Shown here: piece by piece, positions 17,504 to 26,532 of the stretch | Layout: each line of letters starts with the position of its first letter | Position numbering within the stretch: the first letter of the stretch is position 1 | NCBI RefSeq assembly: GCF_028356935.1 | Contig: NZ_CP102798.1 | Coordinates: forward strand, 620,001-684,000 | From: Lysinibacillus sp. OF-1 | GTDB taxonomy: Bacteria > Bacillota > Bacilli > Bacillales_A > Planococcaceae | Length of the DNA: 64,000 nucleotides | Reading direction: 5' to 3' | Translations under genes and position numbers: made by a program | Notes under the pieces: generated by a model | Databases searched by the model: none | Seen by the model: only the letters and a program-made list of their open reading frames with translations | Told to the model about the DNA's origin: nothing

Positions 17504-18334
17504 ATGCTTGGTAAGTGGTCAGCTACGGGGATGTCGATCCTGAATAATATGAATCGGCATCAAAGTGCGATGAGTAAAGCTATGCTACGCATTTCGTCGG
17601 GGTATCGAATCAATAGTGCAGCGGATGATCCAGCTGGATTGGCGATTTCTGAAAAAATGCGTTCTCAAATTCGGGGATTGAATATGGCGGCTAAAAATAT
17701 ACAGGACGGCATTTCTCTCGTGCAGACAGCAGAGGGGGCACTGAATGAGACACATGCGATGATTCAGCGCATGCGTGAATTAGCAGTGGAGGCAGCCAAT
17801 GACACATTAACCGATGATGATCGTGAAAAATTAGAGCTGGAGTTCCAAGAATTAAAGAAGGAAATTCAGCGACTCTCTACGGATACAGAATTTAATACGA
17901 AGACATTACTCAATGGAGATCATGAGACAAATAGCATTAAAATTCAGGCAGGGGCCAATGCAGGGCAGCATATAGAATTATTTATCAATGGTATGGGCTC
18001 TGAAGCACTCGGTTTGAAGGATGTGTCCATTGCTACTCGTGAGGATGCGGATAAAGCCATTTCTTCAATGGATGAGGCTTTAAAACGTGTATCTAATGAG
18101 CGTTCTCGTCTAGGAGCGTACCAAAACCGTTTGGAACATGCTTATAATGCTAATGTTAACACCGCAGAAAATTTACAAGCAGCAGAGTCTCGTATTCGAG
18201 ATGCAGATATCGCAAAAGAGATGATGAATATGGTGAAGGCTCAAATTTTGATGCAGGCCAGTCAATATGTTTTAGCTATGCATATGCAGCAAGCACAGTC
18301 TGTTTTAAAATTATTAGAAATCGGAAAAAAATGA
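17504..18334 (+). CDS. divergent flagellin
   Basis: A 276-residue flagellin consisting of the D0/D1 helical parts with a very short variable centre. ISSGYRINSAADDPAGLAISEKMRSQ near the N-terminus and RIRDADIAKEMMNMVKAQILMQASQ near the C-terminus are diagnostic. The ends are unusual: it starts MLGKWSATGMSILNN instead of the usual MIINHN type, and ends QYVLAMHMQQAQSVLKLLEIGKK where QANQQPQ-type ends are typical. It is alone, next to csaB rather than in a flagellar operon, so it may be a minor or cap-proximal paralogue. AAGGTGGTG precedes ATG 17504. Confidence 0.9.
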   Translation: MLGKWSATGMSILNNMNRHQSAMSKAMLRISSGYRINSAADDPAGLAISEKMRSQIRGLNMAAKNIQDGISLVQTAEGALNETHAMIQRMRELAVEAANDTLTDDDREKLELEFQELKKEIQRLSTDTEFNTKTLLNGDHETNSIKIQAGANAGQHIELFINGMGSEALGLKDVSIATREDADKAISSMDEALKRVSNERSRLGAYQNRLEHAYNANVNTAENLQAAESRIRDADIAKEMMNMVKAQILMQASQYVLAMHMQQAQSVLKLLEIGKK

Positions 18335-18370
18335 TGAATTTCAATATTAATTGAAATTCATCATTTTTTC
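18331..18370. terminator. bidirectional terminator between flagellin and csaB
   Basis: ATGATGAATTTCAAT (18331-18345) and ATTGAAATTCATCAT (18350-18364) form a perfect 15-bp stem with a 4-nt loop. T-runs flank it on both strands, so it can end both converging genes. Confidence 0.92.
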
Positions 18371-18374
18371 ATGT

Positions 18375-19454
18375 TTATTGTGAAAAAACCTCAATGGCTA
18401 ATTTCGCCGTTGCTGTTGCTTCATTTTGTAAGGGTATGATAGCCTGACGCATATTTTCTTGAACCGTCGTAAACGATTCAAGGATTGTGACGGCTTGTTC
18501 AAACAATATCACACCGTTCCAATCATCTGCTTCGACATGTCCAATAACTGGCTGACTGACAATGTCAGCAAACGCATCGATTTTTGGATCGTACGAGATG
18601 GCGATAAAAGGAGTCGCATAGATTGCAGAAAAAATGAGAGAATGTAGTCGCATCCCAATTAATAATTGAGATTGTCCAATTACTGCGATTTTCTCCTCTA
18701 TGGATAAATCGGCTGGCGCAATCAAACTTTTCTCCTTCATTAGTGCAGCTACTTCCTGTGATGTTTGTAAATCATGCTCACCATGCATAGGTAAGAAGAC
18801 AATTTGCTCACCTTGACGTACTAATTCGTCTAGGCTATGCGCAATTTTTTCTTTGTACGCTATGGCGGATGGCCAGTCACGCACACTTACAGAGATATAG
18901 CTATCTGCTGATAATGTGACACTTTCGAGCCATTCACTATGAAAGTCACTGCCGTTAAGCCCCATAACAGGGTCTGGCACAAGCTTAGCCTCTTTTCGCA
19001 CACCAATCTCTGTTAGAAGAGCTTGAGAGGCTTTATCTCGGACTGTAATTTGCTCTACCTTATTAAAGACAGAGCGAACAATGAATTTACTTAGAGAGTG
19101 ATTAATCGGGCCCATGCCTTGGGCGTAAACAAATACTGGTTTTTTCAACCATTTTGCTATTTGGATAACGCCCGCATAGTAAGGAATGGTTTTCATTCCT
19201 GTTTGATCCTGCATAAGGCTACCGCCACCGCTGATAAGTCCATCTGCCCTTTTAAGCAATTGGCGTATTTCTTTCATTTTCCAACGATTCACGGCTTTGA
19301 CACCATACGTTTGCTCAGTAGCTGCTGGATTATTGGATAATACCGTGATTTCTATATCATGCTGCCACTTTTTTAGAGAGTGGATAATGGACAGCAGGAT
19401 GGCATCATCGCCAACATTATCAAATCCATAATAGCCAGATAAAACAACGTGCAT
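18375..19454 (-). CDS. csaB: polysaccharide pyruvyl transferase CsaB
   Basis: CsaB adds ketal-pyruvate to the secondary cell wall polysaccharide, which makes it a ligand for SLH domains. The 359-residue product has the N-terminal LSGYYGFDNVGDDAILLSI and SGGGSLMQDQTG motifs and the later LIGMRLHSLIFS segment typical of this family. The start is ATG 19454, with GAGGTGG upstream. The ATG overlaps the stop of the DUF5693 gene as TAATG, so translation is probably coupled. It is the last gene of the tagA-flippase-DUF5693-csaB operon. With seven SLH proteins in the window, the role is well supported by context. Confidence 0.95.
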   Translation of the reverse strand: MHVVLSGYYGFDNVGDDAILLSIIHSLKKWQHDIEITVLSNNPAATEQTYGVKAVNRWKMKEIRQLLKRADGLISGGGSLMQDQTGMKTIPYYAGVIQIAKWLKKPVFVYAQGMGPINHSLSKFIVRSVFNKVEQITVRDKASQALLTEIGVRKEAKLVPDPVMGLNGSDFHSEWLESVTLSADSYISVSVRDWPSAIAYKEKIAHSLDELVRQGEQIVFLPMHGEHDLQTSQEVAALMKEKSLIAPADLSIEEKIAVIGQSQLLIGMRLHSLIFSAIYATPFIAISYDPKIDAFADIVSQPVIGHVEADDWNGVILFEQAVTILESFTTVQENMRQAIIPLQNEATATAKLAIEVFSQ

Positions 19455-21367
19455 TATGACCACCTCGCGATTGCCTTAGAAACCCAACGATAACCAATTT
19501 TGAAGATGAGGATAAACACTAATCCTACTACAAGGCCAAGAGATACGCTGTATAGTGTACGCAAGACAGAAACAGCTACTGGAATGTGTAGGTGGGTAAA
19601 TGTATTGACGATAGATAGGAATCCGATAACACCTGGTACAAGTAGGATACTACCCCATTTGCGATTAATCCCCATTACATATAACGCTAAAATAAAGAAT
19701 GGGAAACCAATTAAAAATTCCTTCGTTCTTGGTCGAACATACAATGTATTTTCGAGCCATTGTCTAAAGGCTAATTCCATATCACTGACAGAACCAGAGT
19801 TACCTGTACGGCTAATGTAAAATAAACCGATACCTGCGACAACTACTAGTAATAGCACATGCCAATATTTTAGTTCTTTGTTTAATAATGTGACGGTATT
19901 CGATAAAGATTTTTTGATGTTTTGCTCAGCTAGTCGGTTGATCTCAATTACAGTAAATAATAATACACCCATAATTGGAATGAGATAAACAAGCTTAACT
20001 CCTTTAAATACGGCAAAGCCTGTCATAAAGGCATTACCATTTAATAAGCCAATGACAATGATAATCCCAATAAGGCTAATCGCTACGGCCTTCACATATT
20101 GCACCAAGATTTTAGACATTTTCGTAGAGCCTTGCGCCGATTTGATGACTGCATAGGTTGGTGCAAGGACTGCAATAATTAGTGCAAAAGCTTGTAAGAA
20201 TAGAGTACTTTTTAGAATAAAGTACGCAATAGCTAGTAACGCCATAAAGCCAACTGCCGCTAAACGAAGAGGCATCCATTTTACTAACTCTGAAACGATA
20301 AAGGTAAATAAAATACCTGCTAATAATACGGTTGCTGTGACCCATGCTGGAACGGCAACTTTATCAAATAGCTTTGGTTCACCTGGTTGGAAATGATCGG
20401 GCATTGTCTCATGAACACCATTTAAGTATTCAATCGTGTCTTCTATATTATCTTTGGCATTGCCTGTTGTTTTAATATGATAGAAGATGGAGCGAATATT
20501 ACGCTCTTTGACAGCTCGTGTTGTACGGTCAATACTTGCATTTAACTTTAATTTTGTTTCTCTGTTGACATTGATACTATGCAAACGAATCATATGATAA
20601 TCCGTCATTTGAGCGATTTTACTTTCGCCTTTGAGCGGGTTGCTTTCAATTGTGTAGAAGTAATAGCCAGCACCACTTAATTTTTCAACTAATTGATTGC
20701 CATCTTCTTGTCCAAATCCAATGGCTTCATCGCCTTGGCCAAGCAAACGACCAGCAGAAGCATCTTTTAACGCTAGTAATTGATTTACTATTTTTTCATT
20801 AGCTACTTCATTATCTGCATTTTCCACTTTAAAGATGTGGGCTAGTCCATGCTTACTAATCATATCAATCGCAGGCTGATCGTAACCAATTGGTGTTTTT
20901 AAATCAAAATTGTGGTTAGAAGCAGGAAGGAAATAAAAAGCTTCTTCTCCTATTAGTACTTCCTCTGGTTCCATGCTTTCCATGATAAGCTTCTGATAAC
21001 TTTCATTTTCAGGCACTCGAATATAATAGCCACCCTTAGTGATATCAACAGCATCTTTATAAGGTGTAAATAATAATTGCGCTGCTAATTCGCTTTCTTT
21101 ATAAACCGTAATTAAGTTTTGCTTTTCCATTTCCTTTAATGTTAAAGGCTCTAGACTTACCGTATTCAGTCCAGCATCCTTTAAGGAGGAAAGAATTTCA
21201 TCCATTGTTAAATCGCTATTTTTTTCTGCGGTTTGTATTTCATGATAGGGAATGACAATTTCATAAGCATTATTCGATTGCTCAGCATTCCATCTCATCA
21301 TCATACCTGTGGAGGAAACGATGAGTAAAAGAACAATGATTCCCCAAAGCCATTTCTGTTTCGACAT
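19454..21367 (-). CDS. DUF5693 multi-pass membrane protein
   Basis: A 637-residue protein. After an N-terminal membrane segment (about 8-24) comes an extracytoplasmic domain to about residue 330, then roughly eight to ten hydrophobic segments. The first domain has a TIM-barrel-like run of VSLEPLTLKEME, GLAHIFKVEN and GLGQGDEAIGF-type segments, but no catalytic motif I can name. It is fixed between the flippase and csaB, so a role in polymer export or modification is inferred. AGAGGTAGGA precedes ATG 21367. Confidence 0.8.
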   Translation of the reverse strand: MSKQKWLWGIIVLLLIVSSTGMMMRWNAEQSNNAYEIVIPYHEIQTAEKNSDLTMDEILSSLKDAGLNTVSLEPLTLKEMEKQNLITVYKESELAAQLLFTPYKDAVDITKGGYYIRVPENESYQKLIMESMEPEEVLIGEEAFYFLPASNHNFDLKTPIGYDQPAIDMISKHGLAHIFKVENADNEVANEKIVNQLLALKDASAGRLLGQGDEAIGFGQEDGNQLVEKLSGAGYYFYTIESNPLKGESKIAQMTDYHMIRLHSINVNRETKLKLNASIDRTTRAVKERNIRSIFYHIKTTGNAKDNIEDTIEYLNGVHETMPDHFQPGEPKLFDKVAVPAWVTATVLLAGILFTFIVSELVKWMPLRLAAVGFMALLAIAYFILKSTLFLQAFALIIAVLAPTYAVIKSAQGSTKMSKILVQYVKAVAISLIGIIIVIGLLNGNAFMTGFAVFKGVKLVYLIPIMGVLLFTVIEINRLAEQNIKKSLSNTVTLLNKELKYWHVLLLVVVAGIGLFYISRTGNSGSVSDMELAFRQWLENTLYVRPRTKEFLIGFPFFILALYVMGINRKWGSILLVPGVIGFLSIVNTFTHLHIPVAVSVLRTLYSVSLGLVVGLVFILIFKIGYRWVSKAIARWS

Positions 21368-21387
21368 AAGTGTCCTACCTCTCTTAA

Positions 21388-22944
21388 TTATGAAAATCTT
21401 TTTCCGATAACAGGGATTTTCTTTAAATCTTGTTTATGGATTGCTTTCATCATCCATAGAAGAAGGAAATAAAGAGCTCCTCCCACTATGATTGCAACAG
21501 TTAGATAACCCATCGCCAACATTCGAGACCAATGTGTAAAATCAAGCCAAAGCGTTGGTAAACCAACGGCTGCCCCCATTACAATGGAAGACACAATCAT
21601 TTTTAGAGTATCTTTTCCAAGAACAGTGAAGCGAATCATACGATAAATAAAGACAGAATTCACAATAAATAACACTAAGTACACCAACAACGTTGCATAC
21701 GCAGCACCATCTAAACCGAATTCTTGAATAAAGAAGATGTTCGAAAACACCTTAAGGACAACTCCACTCAAAATAATGATGGCTCCTGTTTTGGCAGCAT
21801 TCATGCCCTGTAAAATACCTGTTCCAAGTAGTGTCAGGGATGTAAAGACGGAGCTAAGGTTAATGATGGCTAACATTAAGCTTCCCTCTAAGTCTTTGAA
21901 AAGAGCTAGATTTAAAGGCAAGGTTAAGGCTAGCAACCCGATAGCAGCTGGCCAAGAAATAAGATGTGTCATACGATGTGTTCGTTCAATAATACTGCGT
22001 GTTTCATTCAATTTACGTTCTGCTAGCTTCGTTGTAATCAGCGGCACAAGTGGTAAGATAATTGAAGAAGCGAAAACCGTTGTGATTTGAACTAATGTCA
22101 GTCCTCGACCATAAATTCCGTAAAGGAAGCTAATCTCACTTGCATCTGCTCCAGCATTTCTTAAGCCATATGTGACCGTGAAGGAGTCAACGAAATTAAA
22201 AAGTGCCATTGTTACAGAACCAATTGCAATGGGTATGGAGATTTTTAAAATGGTTTTACTGTATGTGGAAAAATCCTTACTAGAATATTTCTCCTTGCTC
22301 GTCACTTTTACCGAAGAACGGAAATATTTAAAGAGTAAATAGAAAAGTGATCCAAGTGCACCTAATACAGAACCTGCCATAATACCACCAGCTACGATAT
22401 CATTGGAATAATCCATCGCAACTAAGAAATACGCAACAATTAAAATTAAAGCGACACGTACTAATTGCTCAATCACTTGTGAGATGGCAGTAGGTCGCAT
22501 ATCCCCAAAGCCTTGGAAAAATCCTCGATAGACAGCCATATAGGGAGCAACGAGTAGTGTTAGGGCTACAATGATTAATGCAATCTCCGTTGAAGGGCCA
22601 CCAAGTGCATTCGCTATCTGCTCTGAAAAGCCGTAAATGATTGTAAAACTAATGACGCCAAAGGATAATGCAAGGATTCTTGCAGTCACATAAATTTTCT
22701 TAATTTTGGCAGTATCCATACTAGTCCTAGCTTCCGCAATCAGCTTAGAAATAGCGATAGGGATACCAGCAACGGATAAATACAGTGCCACCATATAGAC
22801 AGGATAAACAAGACTAAAGATACCGAGTACTTCATCACCAGCAATATTTTGCAGCGGTATACGGAAAATACTACCGATTACTTTAGAAAGTAATGTTGCA
22901 ATTGTTAAGATAAGCGTACTTTTGACAAAGGTTGACTGACTCAT
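21388..22944 (-). CDS. Wzx/MurJ-type polysaccharide flippase (SpoVB/YtgP-like)
   Basis: A 518-residue MOP-superfamily lipid-linked oligosaccharide flippase with about 14 membrane segments. It has the SpoVB/YtgP-type features STLILTIATLLSKVIGSIFRIPL at the start and YRGFFQGFGDMRPTA near residue 140. Its ATG overlaps the TGA of the upstream tagA-like gene (ATGA). In this operon the likely cargo is the secondary cell wall polymer precursor. B. anthracis csaA, next to csaB, is described as an oligosaccharide transporter, so this gene may be its functional counterpart (inference). MurJ activity itself cannot be excluded. Confidence 0.87.
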   Translation of the reverse strand: MSQSTFVKSTLILTIATLLSKVIGSIFRIPLQNIAGDEVLGIFSLVYPVYMVALYLSVAGIPIAISKLIAEARTSMDTAKIKKIYVTARILALSFGVISFTIIYGFSEQIANALGGPSTEIALIIVALTLLVAPYMAVYRGFFQGFGDMRPTAISQVIEQLVRVALILIVAYFLVAMDYSNDIVAGGIMAGSVLGALGSLFYLLFKYFRSSVKVTSKEKYSSKDFSTYSKTILKISIPIAIGSVTMALFNFVDSFTVTYGLRNAGADASEISFLYGIYGRGLTLVQITTVFASSIILPLVPLITTKLAERKLNETRSIIERTHRMTHLISWPAAIGLLALTLPLNLALFKDLEGSLMLAIINLSSVFTSLTLLGTGILQGMNAAKTGAIIILSGVVLKVFSNIFFIQEFGLDGAAYATLLVYLVLFIVNSVFIYRMIRFTVLGKDTLKMIVSSIVMGAAVGLPTLWLDFTHWSRMLAMGYLTVAIIVGGALYFLLLWMMKAIHKQDLKKIPVIGKRFS

Positions 22945-23681
22945 TTTGTTTTGCCCTGACCTTTAAGCTTTAATGCAAAAACCTTTAAAGCAAAGCGAGG
23001 GAGAACGAGCATTCTGCCAAAACGACTTGGCTGACGCAGCACTCGGTAGAGCCACTCCAAGTTTAACTTTTGCCAAATGACTGGTGCACGCTTTACAGTG
23101 CCAGCGATCACATCGAAGGAACCACCTACACCGATAAATACACCCTTTGAAAACTTATCCAGATTTTCTGTAATCCATTTTTCCTGTCTTGGAACACCTA
23201 ATGCTACAAACACGAGATCAGGCTGTAATGTCGCAATTTCATTTGCAAAATCATTATTATTCCAGTCGAAGTAACCATCATGATAGCCAACGATATCAAC
23301 ATTTGGGTAGTTTTTATGAATATTCGCAACCGTCTTTTCGATTGTTTCTTTTTGTGCACCTAATAAATAAATTTTAAAACGCTTCTGCTGACCTACTTCC
23401 AGCAGTCGTACCATCGTATCATAGCCTGTTACACGCTCTGGCAGTGATTCACCAAGGATTTGTGCAGCTTTAACGACACCAATGCCATCCGCACAAATGT
23501 AGGTCGCCTGCTGTAAATAATTCATTACAGTGGCATTTTCGTTTGCCTGCATAACAACTTCTGGATTGGCTGTTACAACGAAAGTCTTTTCTTGCTGTTC
23601 AATACGATGAACGAGTAAATCAACAAACCCTTGCTGATTAATATGTAAAAAGGGTACGCCCATAATTGTTACATGCCTCAT
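22941..23681 (-). CDS. tagA: WecG/TagA/CpsF-family glycosyltransferase
   Basis: A 246-residue cytoplasmic-face glycosyltransferase. TagA-type enzymes add ManNAc to GlcNAc-PP-undecaprenol, the second sugar of many wall polymers. Motifs include TANPEVVMQANEN, ADGIGVVKAAQILG (with the catalytic-type Asp), VTGYDTMVRLLE and FVALGVPRQEKW. ATG 23681 aligns with family starts, and AAAGG lies about 14 nt upstream; a longer frame to 23729 has no ribosome binding site. As first gene of the csaB operon it probably acts after TagO, encoded at 61921-62988. Confidence 0.9.
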   Translation of the reverse strand: MRHVTIMGVPFLHINQQGFVDLLVHRIEQQEKTFVVTANPEVVMQANENATVMNYLQQATYICADGIGVVKAAQILGESLPERVTGYDTMVRLLEVGQQKRFKIYLLGAQKETIEKTVANIHKNYPNVDIVGYHDGYFDWNNNDFANEIATLQPDLVFVALGVPRQEKWITENLDKFSKGVFIGVGGSFDVIAGTVKRAPVIWQKLNLEWLYRVLRQPSRFGRMLVLPRFALKVFALKLKGQGKTK

Positions 23682-23962
23682 ATAGTGTTCAAACCTTTCT
23701 GTAATTCCTTTTTCACTGCAATCTATCATACCATAAAAGCAATATTGACAGGAAATTTTCGTATAGGGGATAGGGGTTTAGTCGTTATGGAAGAGGGTAT
23801 ATCTCAGACAAGGGAATGAAAGCGGAAAGGGATGTCGATAGTCATAGTCGAGTAGCGCCTATTACTTAGCATGATCGATGAAACAGCTGAATAAGCATAA
23901 AATTGTACTAAATTTTAGGAGAATTTTTTCATAATCCTAACATATAATTTCGAGTTTCTTCT

Positions 23963-23990
23963 ATTATATAGCGATCAAATAGTAGGACAA
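23963..23990 (-). promoter_or_regulatory. sigma-A-type promoter of the tagA-csaB operon with shared 20-nt element
   Basis: On the minus strand TTGTCC (23985-23990) and TATAAT (23963-23968) are 16 bp apart. The -10 sits in a 20-nt sequence (23952-23971) that recurs exactly at 48829-48848 over the promoter of another envelope gene. The predicted 5' leader is about 275 nt. Confidence 0.6.
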
Positions 23991-24001
23991 AAATGAACAA
24001 T

Positions 24002-24037
24002 AAAAAGAGTGCGCAGCAATGTCGCACTCTTTTTTAG
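24002..24037 (-). terminator. intrinsic terminator after the SLH glucosaminidase gene
   Basis: AAAAAGAGTGCG (24002-24013) pairs with CGCACTCTTTTT (24023-24034). T-runs exist on both strands; the minus-strand gene ending at 24053 is the natural user. Confidence 0.88.
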
Positions 24038-24052
24038 ATGATCGCAATCGAA

Positions 24053-25903
24053 TCATTTTTTTACAATATAATCACCATGCACCCAGCCTGTTTTGCCGTT
24101 GTAGATTACCTGATACCAGGCACCATTTTTTATGAACTCACCTTTGTCATCGACTTCACCAATAATAAAGCCATTCGGTTTCACTGTTCCTAAAATAGCG
24201 CTTGTAGTGGAAGGTTCACTTCTGACATTGAGGGTGATATTCATGTTAACAATCTGTAGACCATTTTCAAGCATGACATAATCATCAAATACCCAGCCTT
24301 CTTGTCCATTAACACTTACTTTGAACCAGCCACCATTTTCGCCAAGGACTTTAAAGGATGAATCCTTTGGTAAATTCGTAATGATTGAAGCATTATCAGT
24401 TGTAGTCGGGTATGTTCTCATATTGAGATTAATCGTAGCCTTGCCTGTTGCTCCAGCTAAACCTAAATCCAACGCATATTGCTTCGTTGGGCTTGGTAAT
24501 GATGGCGCGGAAGACTGACTTTGATAAGCAGGTACATCAAACACCAAATTAGTTGTTGTATGAGCACCAATTAATTCGTAGATGTCATAAATCTTTTTCG
24601 CCTGAATGACTGCCCACATCACATGCGTAGCATATTGGTGAACGGTTGGATTTTCAGGATTCCAACGCATTTTATACAATGTGTCTTGCCCCTTGCTAAT
24701 ATACTGATCCTTTACAAATTGAGCACCACCAATAATAGCATCCTCAACAGTAAACCAACCATTTGCATAGGCACGCTCAGCACCATACTTATTAGCATCT
24801 GCATCAATAGCACCAATACCATAAGCATTGTAAGTTTTCTTAATCGCTGTTAATTTTTCACGATTTTCTGCGGTCACCATCATCGGTTTACCATTAGTAT
24901 CCAAACCAACCTCGATACCTTTAATGAGTGAAGAGCCACCATTGGCTGTTTCATGTAAGGCATGGGACACCAAATAAATGGCATTGACATTGTTATCGAC
25001 ACCCGCCTTTATAAAGGCATCAGCTGTATTCGCTAAGCTTCCTTTATTCGCAAGTACCTTATCATTCAGTTCCTTTGCACTAAGGTTATTCACCACAGTA
25101 GATAATTTTAAAAATTGATAATAAGATGGGCTATCCTGCATAAAGCTTTTTGGGTGCACATAGTATGACACTAGTGCCTCGCTAGCCGTGAAAATGCCTG
25201 CACCATCGACCTTTGGATTATTCTTCGCCTGATTACGTACCACCGTTGAGTAATCGTGTGAGTAGTTCGTCGTAGTGTATTGCTTACCACCTGTTTCAGG
25301 TGCTTCCAAATGGATTAAACGATAGAGCACAGTAGCTGCCTCGGCACGAGTTGTTTGGGCAAGAGGTGCAAATTGATTATTAGGCTTCCCGACAAGTAGT
25401 CCTGTCGTGACGACAGCTTGTACATCTGCATAGGCCCATTTGGCAATACGAGCATTATCACTAAACGTAATAGGGGAGGAAGTTGTGTTGATGTTTTGAT
25501 AATGGAGAGCCCTTTTTAACATAGCCGCCATTTCCTGACGGTTAATATGATCATTGGGGTTAAACTTACCTTGCTCATCACCTTTGATCAGTCCGTGATA
25601 GCTTGCCTGTTCGATGACCCCGTAATACCAGTCACCCTTCTTAACATCTGAGAAGGTTGCATTACTAGAAGCAGCTGGCAGATTAAGTGTTCTAACTAGA
25701 AATGCAGCAAACTCAGCACGAGTGACAGCATCATTCGGACGATAATTGCCGAATTCATCACCTTTCATTAAATCGTTGGTAATAAGATAGTTCATTTCAT
25801 GGTAGGCCCAGTGCTTCGAAAGATCTTCTGCTGAAGCGGAAGTAGGCGCCAGATATAACATTCCGGCAAGCACGGCCCCGTAAAGAGGAAATTTACGTTT
25901 CAT
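24053..25903 (-). CDS. SLH-domain N-acetylglucosaminidase with SH3 domains
   Basis: A 616-residue exported wall hydrolase. Residues 1-25 are a signal peptide (cleavage after TSASA). Three SLH domains follow (about 27-210) with VTRAEFAAFL, INRQEMAAML and TTRAEAATVL anchor motifs, which should bind pyruvylated wall polymer. A GH73-type glucosaminidase domain (about 215-420) shows LVSHALHETANGGSSLIKG, with the probable catalytic Glu. Two bacterial SH3 domains end the protein. ATG 25903 has AAGGGAG 8 nt upstream; the frame is open to 25981. A related SLH-glucosaminidase lies at 46680-48653. Confidence 0.92.
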   Translation of the reverse strand: MKRKFPLYGAVLAGMLYLAPTSASAEDLSKHWAYHEMNYLITNDLMKGDEFGNYRPNDAVTRAEFAAFLVRTLNLPAASSNATFSDVKKGDWYYGVIEQASYHGLIKGDEQGKFNPNDHINRQEMAAMLKRALHYQNINTTSSPITFSDNARIAKWAYADVQAVVTTGLLVGKPNNQFAPLAQTTRAEAATVLYRLIHLEAPETGGKQYTTTNYSHDYSTVVRNQAKNNPKVDGAGIFTASEALVSYYVHPKSFMQDSPSYYQFLKLSTVVNNLSAKELNDKVLANKGSLANTADAFIKAGVDNNVNAIYLVSHALHETANGGSSLIKGIEVGLDTNGKPMMVTAENREKLTAIKKTYNAYGIGAIDADANKYGAERAYANGWFTVEDAIIGGAQFVKDQYISKGQDTLYKMRWNPENPTVHQYATHVMWAVIQAKKIYDIYELIGAHTTTNLVFDVPAYQSQSSAPSLPSPTKQYALDLGLAGATGKATINLNMRTYPTTTDNASIITNLPKDSSFKVLGENGGWFKVSVNGQEGWVFDDYVMLENGLQIVNMNITLNVRSEPSTTSAILGTVKPNGFIIGEVDDKGEFIKNGAWYQVIYNGKTGWVHGDYIVKK

Positions 25904-26151
25904 TTTTTTAGCTCCCTTCAATAGCTGATGATGTTCTATCAAACTATCAAAAGTGTAGCATAAAAATAGCCAATCTATCATTACAACATGAGGACAGATA
26001 GAGACTGCTTTTCATTAATATAGTAGAAACTCTTGAAAAGTCTGGATTTTACAGAAAAGTACAAACAGTATTACTGTATCTTTACAATTATTACTAAATT
26101 ATTACGGGAGTCTTTAATTTTTGACAATTTAGTAACCATTCTAGAAAACAC

Positions 26152-26202
26152 TTGGTTATTAAGGAGAGTCAGGTATAATAGGTAACGGAACTATATGTTA
26201 CC
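26152..26202 (+). promoter_or_regulatory. promoter P1 and start-site dyad of the S-layer gene
   Basis: TTGGTT (26152-26157) and TATAAT (26174-26179) are 16 bp apart. Immediately downstream, GGTAAC (26181-26186) and GTTACC (26197-26202) form a perfect dyad over the expected start site. It could be an operator or an mRNA 5' hairpin. The coding start is 330 bp further on. Confidence 0.6.
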
Positions 26203-26306
26203 AATCCAAATAAGGGGATAAATAGATGGGAGATTTCCTACTGCTATAAAATACCACACTAGGTATGGTAAAAAAATCTTCTATAACTAAATTTATGTCC
26301 CAGTGC

Positions 26307-26443
26307 TTGAATTATGGAAAAAAGAGTGTTATATTATTGTAGAAAGTGAATAAGCTTACTAGAATGGTATTCTACTACTCTTTTTCTAGTAACTTTACTA
26401 AGAAAATTTGCTTTAGTTTTGAATTATTCAGGAAAGCTATAAT
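26307..26443 (+). promoter_or_regulatory. further S-layer gene promoters and leader hairpin
   Basis: P2: TTGAAT (26307-26312) and TATATT (26330-26335), spacing 17. A 9-bp dyad follows, TTACTAGAA (26356-26364) with TTCTAGTAA (26394-26402). A third -10 candidate, TATAAT at 26438-26443, has no clear -35. Several promoters and a long leader fit very high expression. Confidence 0.5.
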
Positions 26444-26532
26444 ACATAAATTTAGGCAACTAATTATGGTGGTACTATAGTTTTCATTGGAATAATATCA
26501 ATTTTTAGGAATATTAGGGAGGAATACAAATA

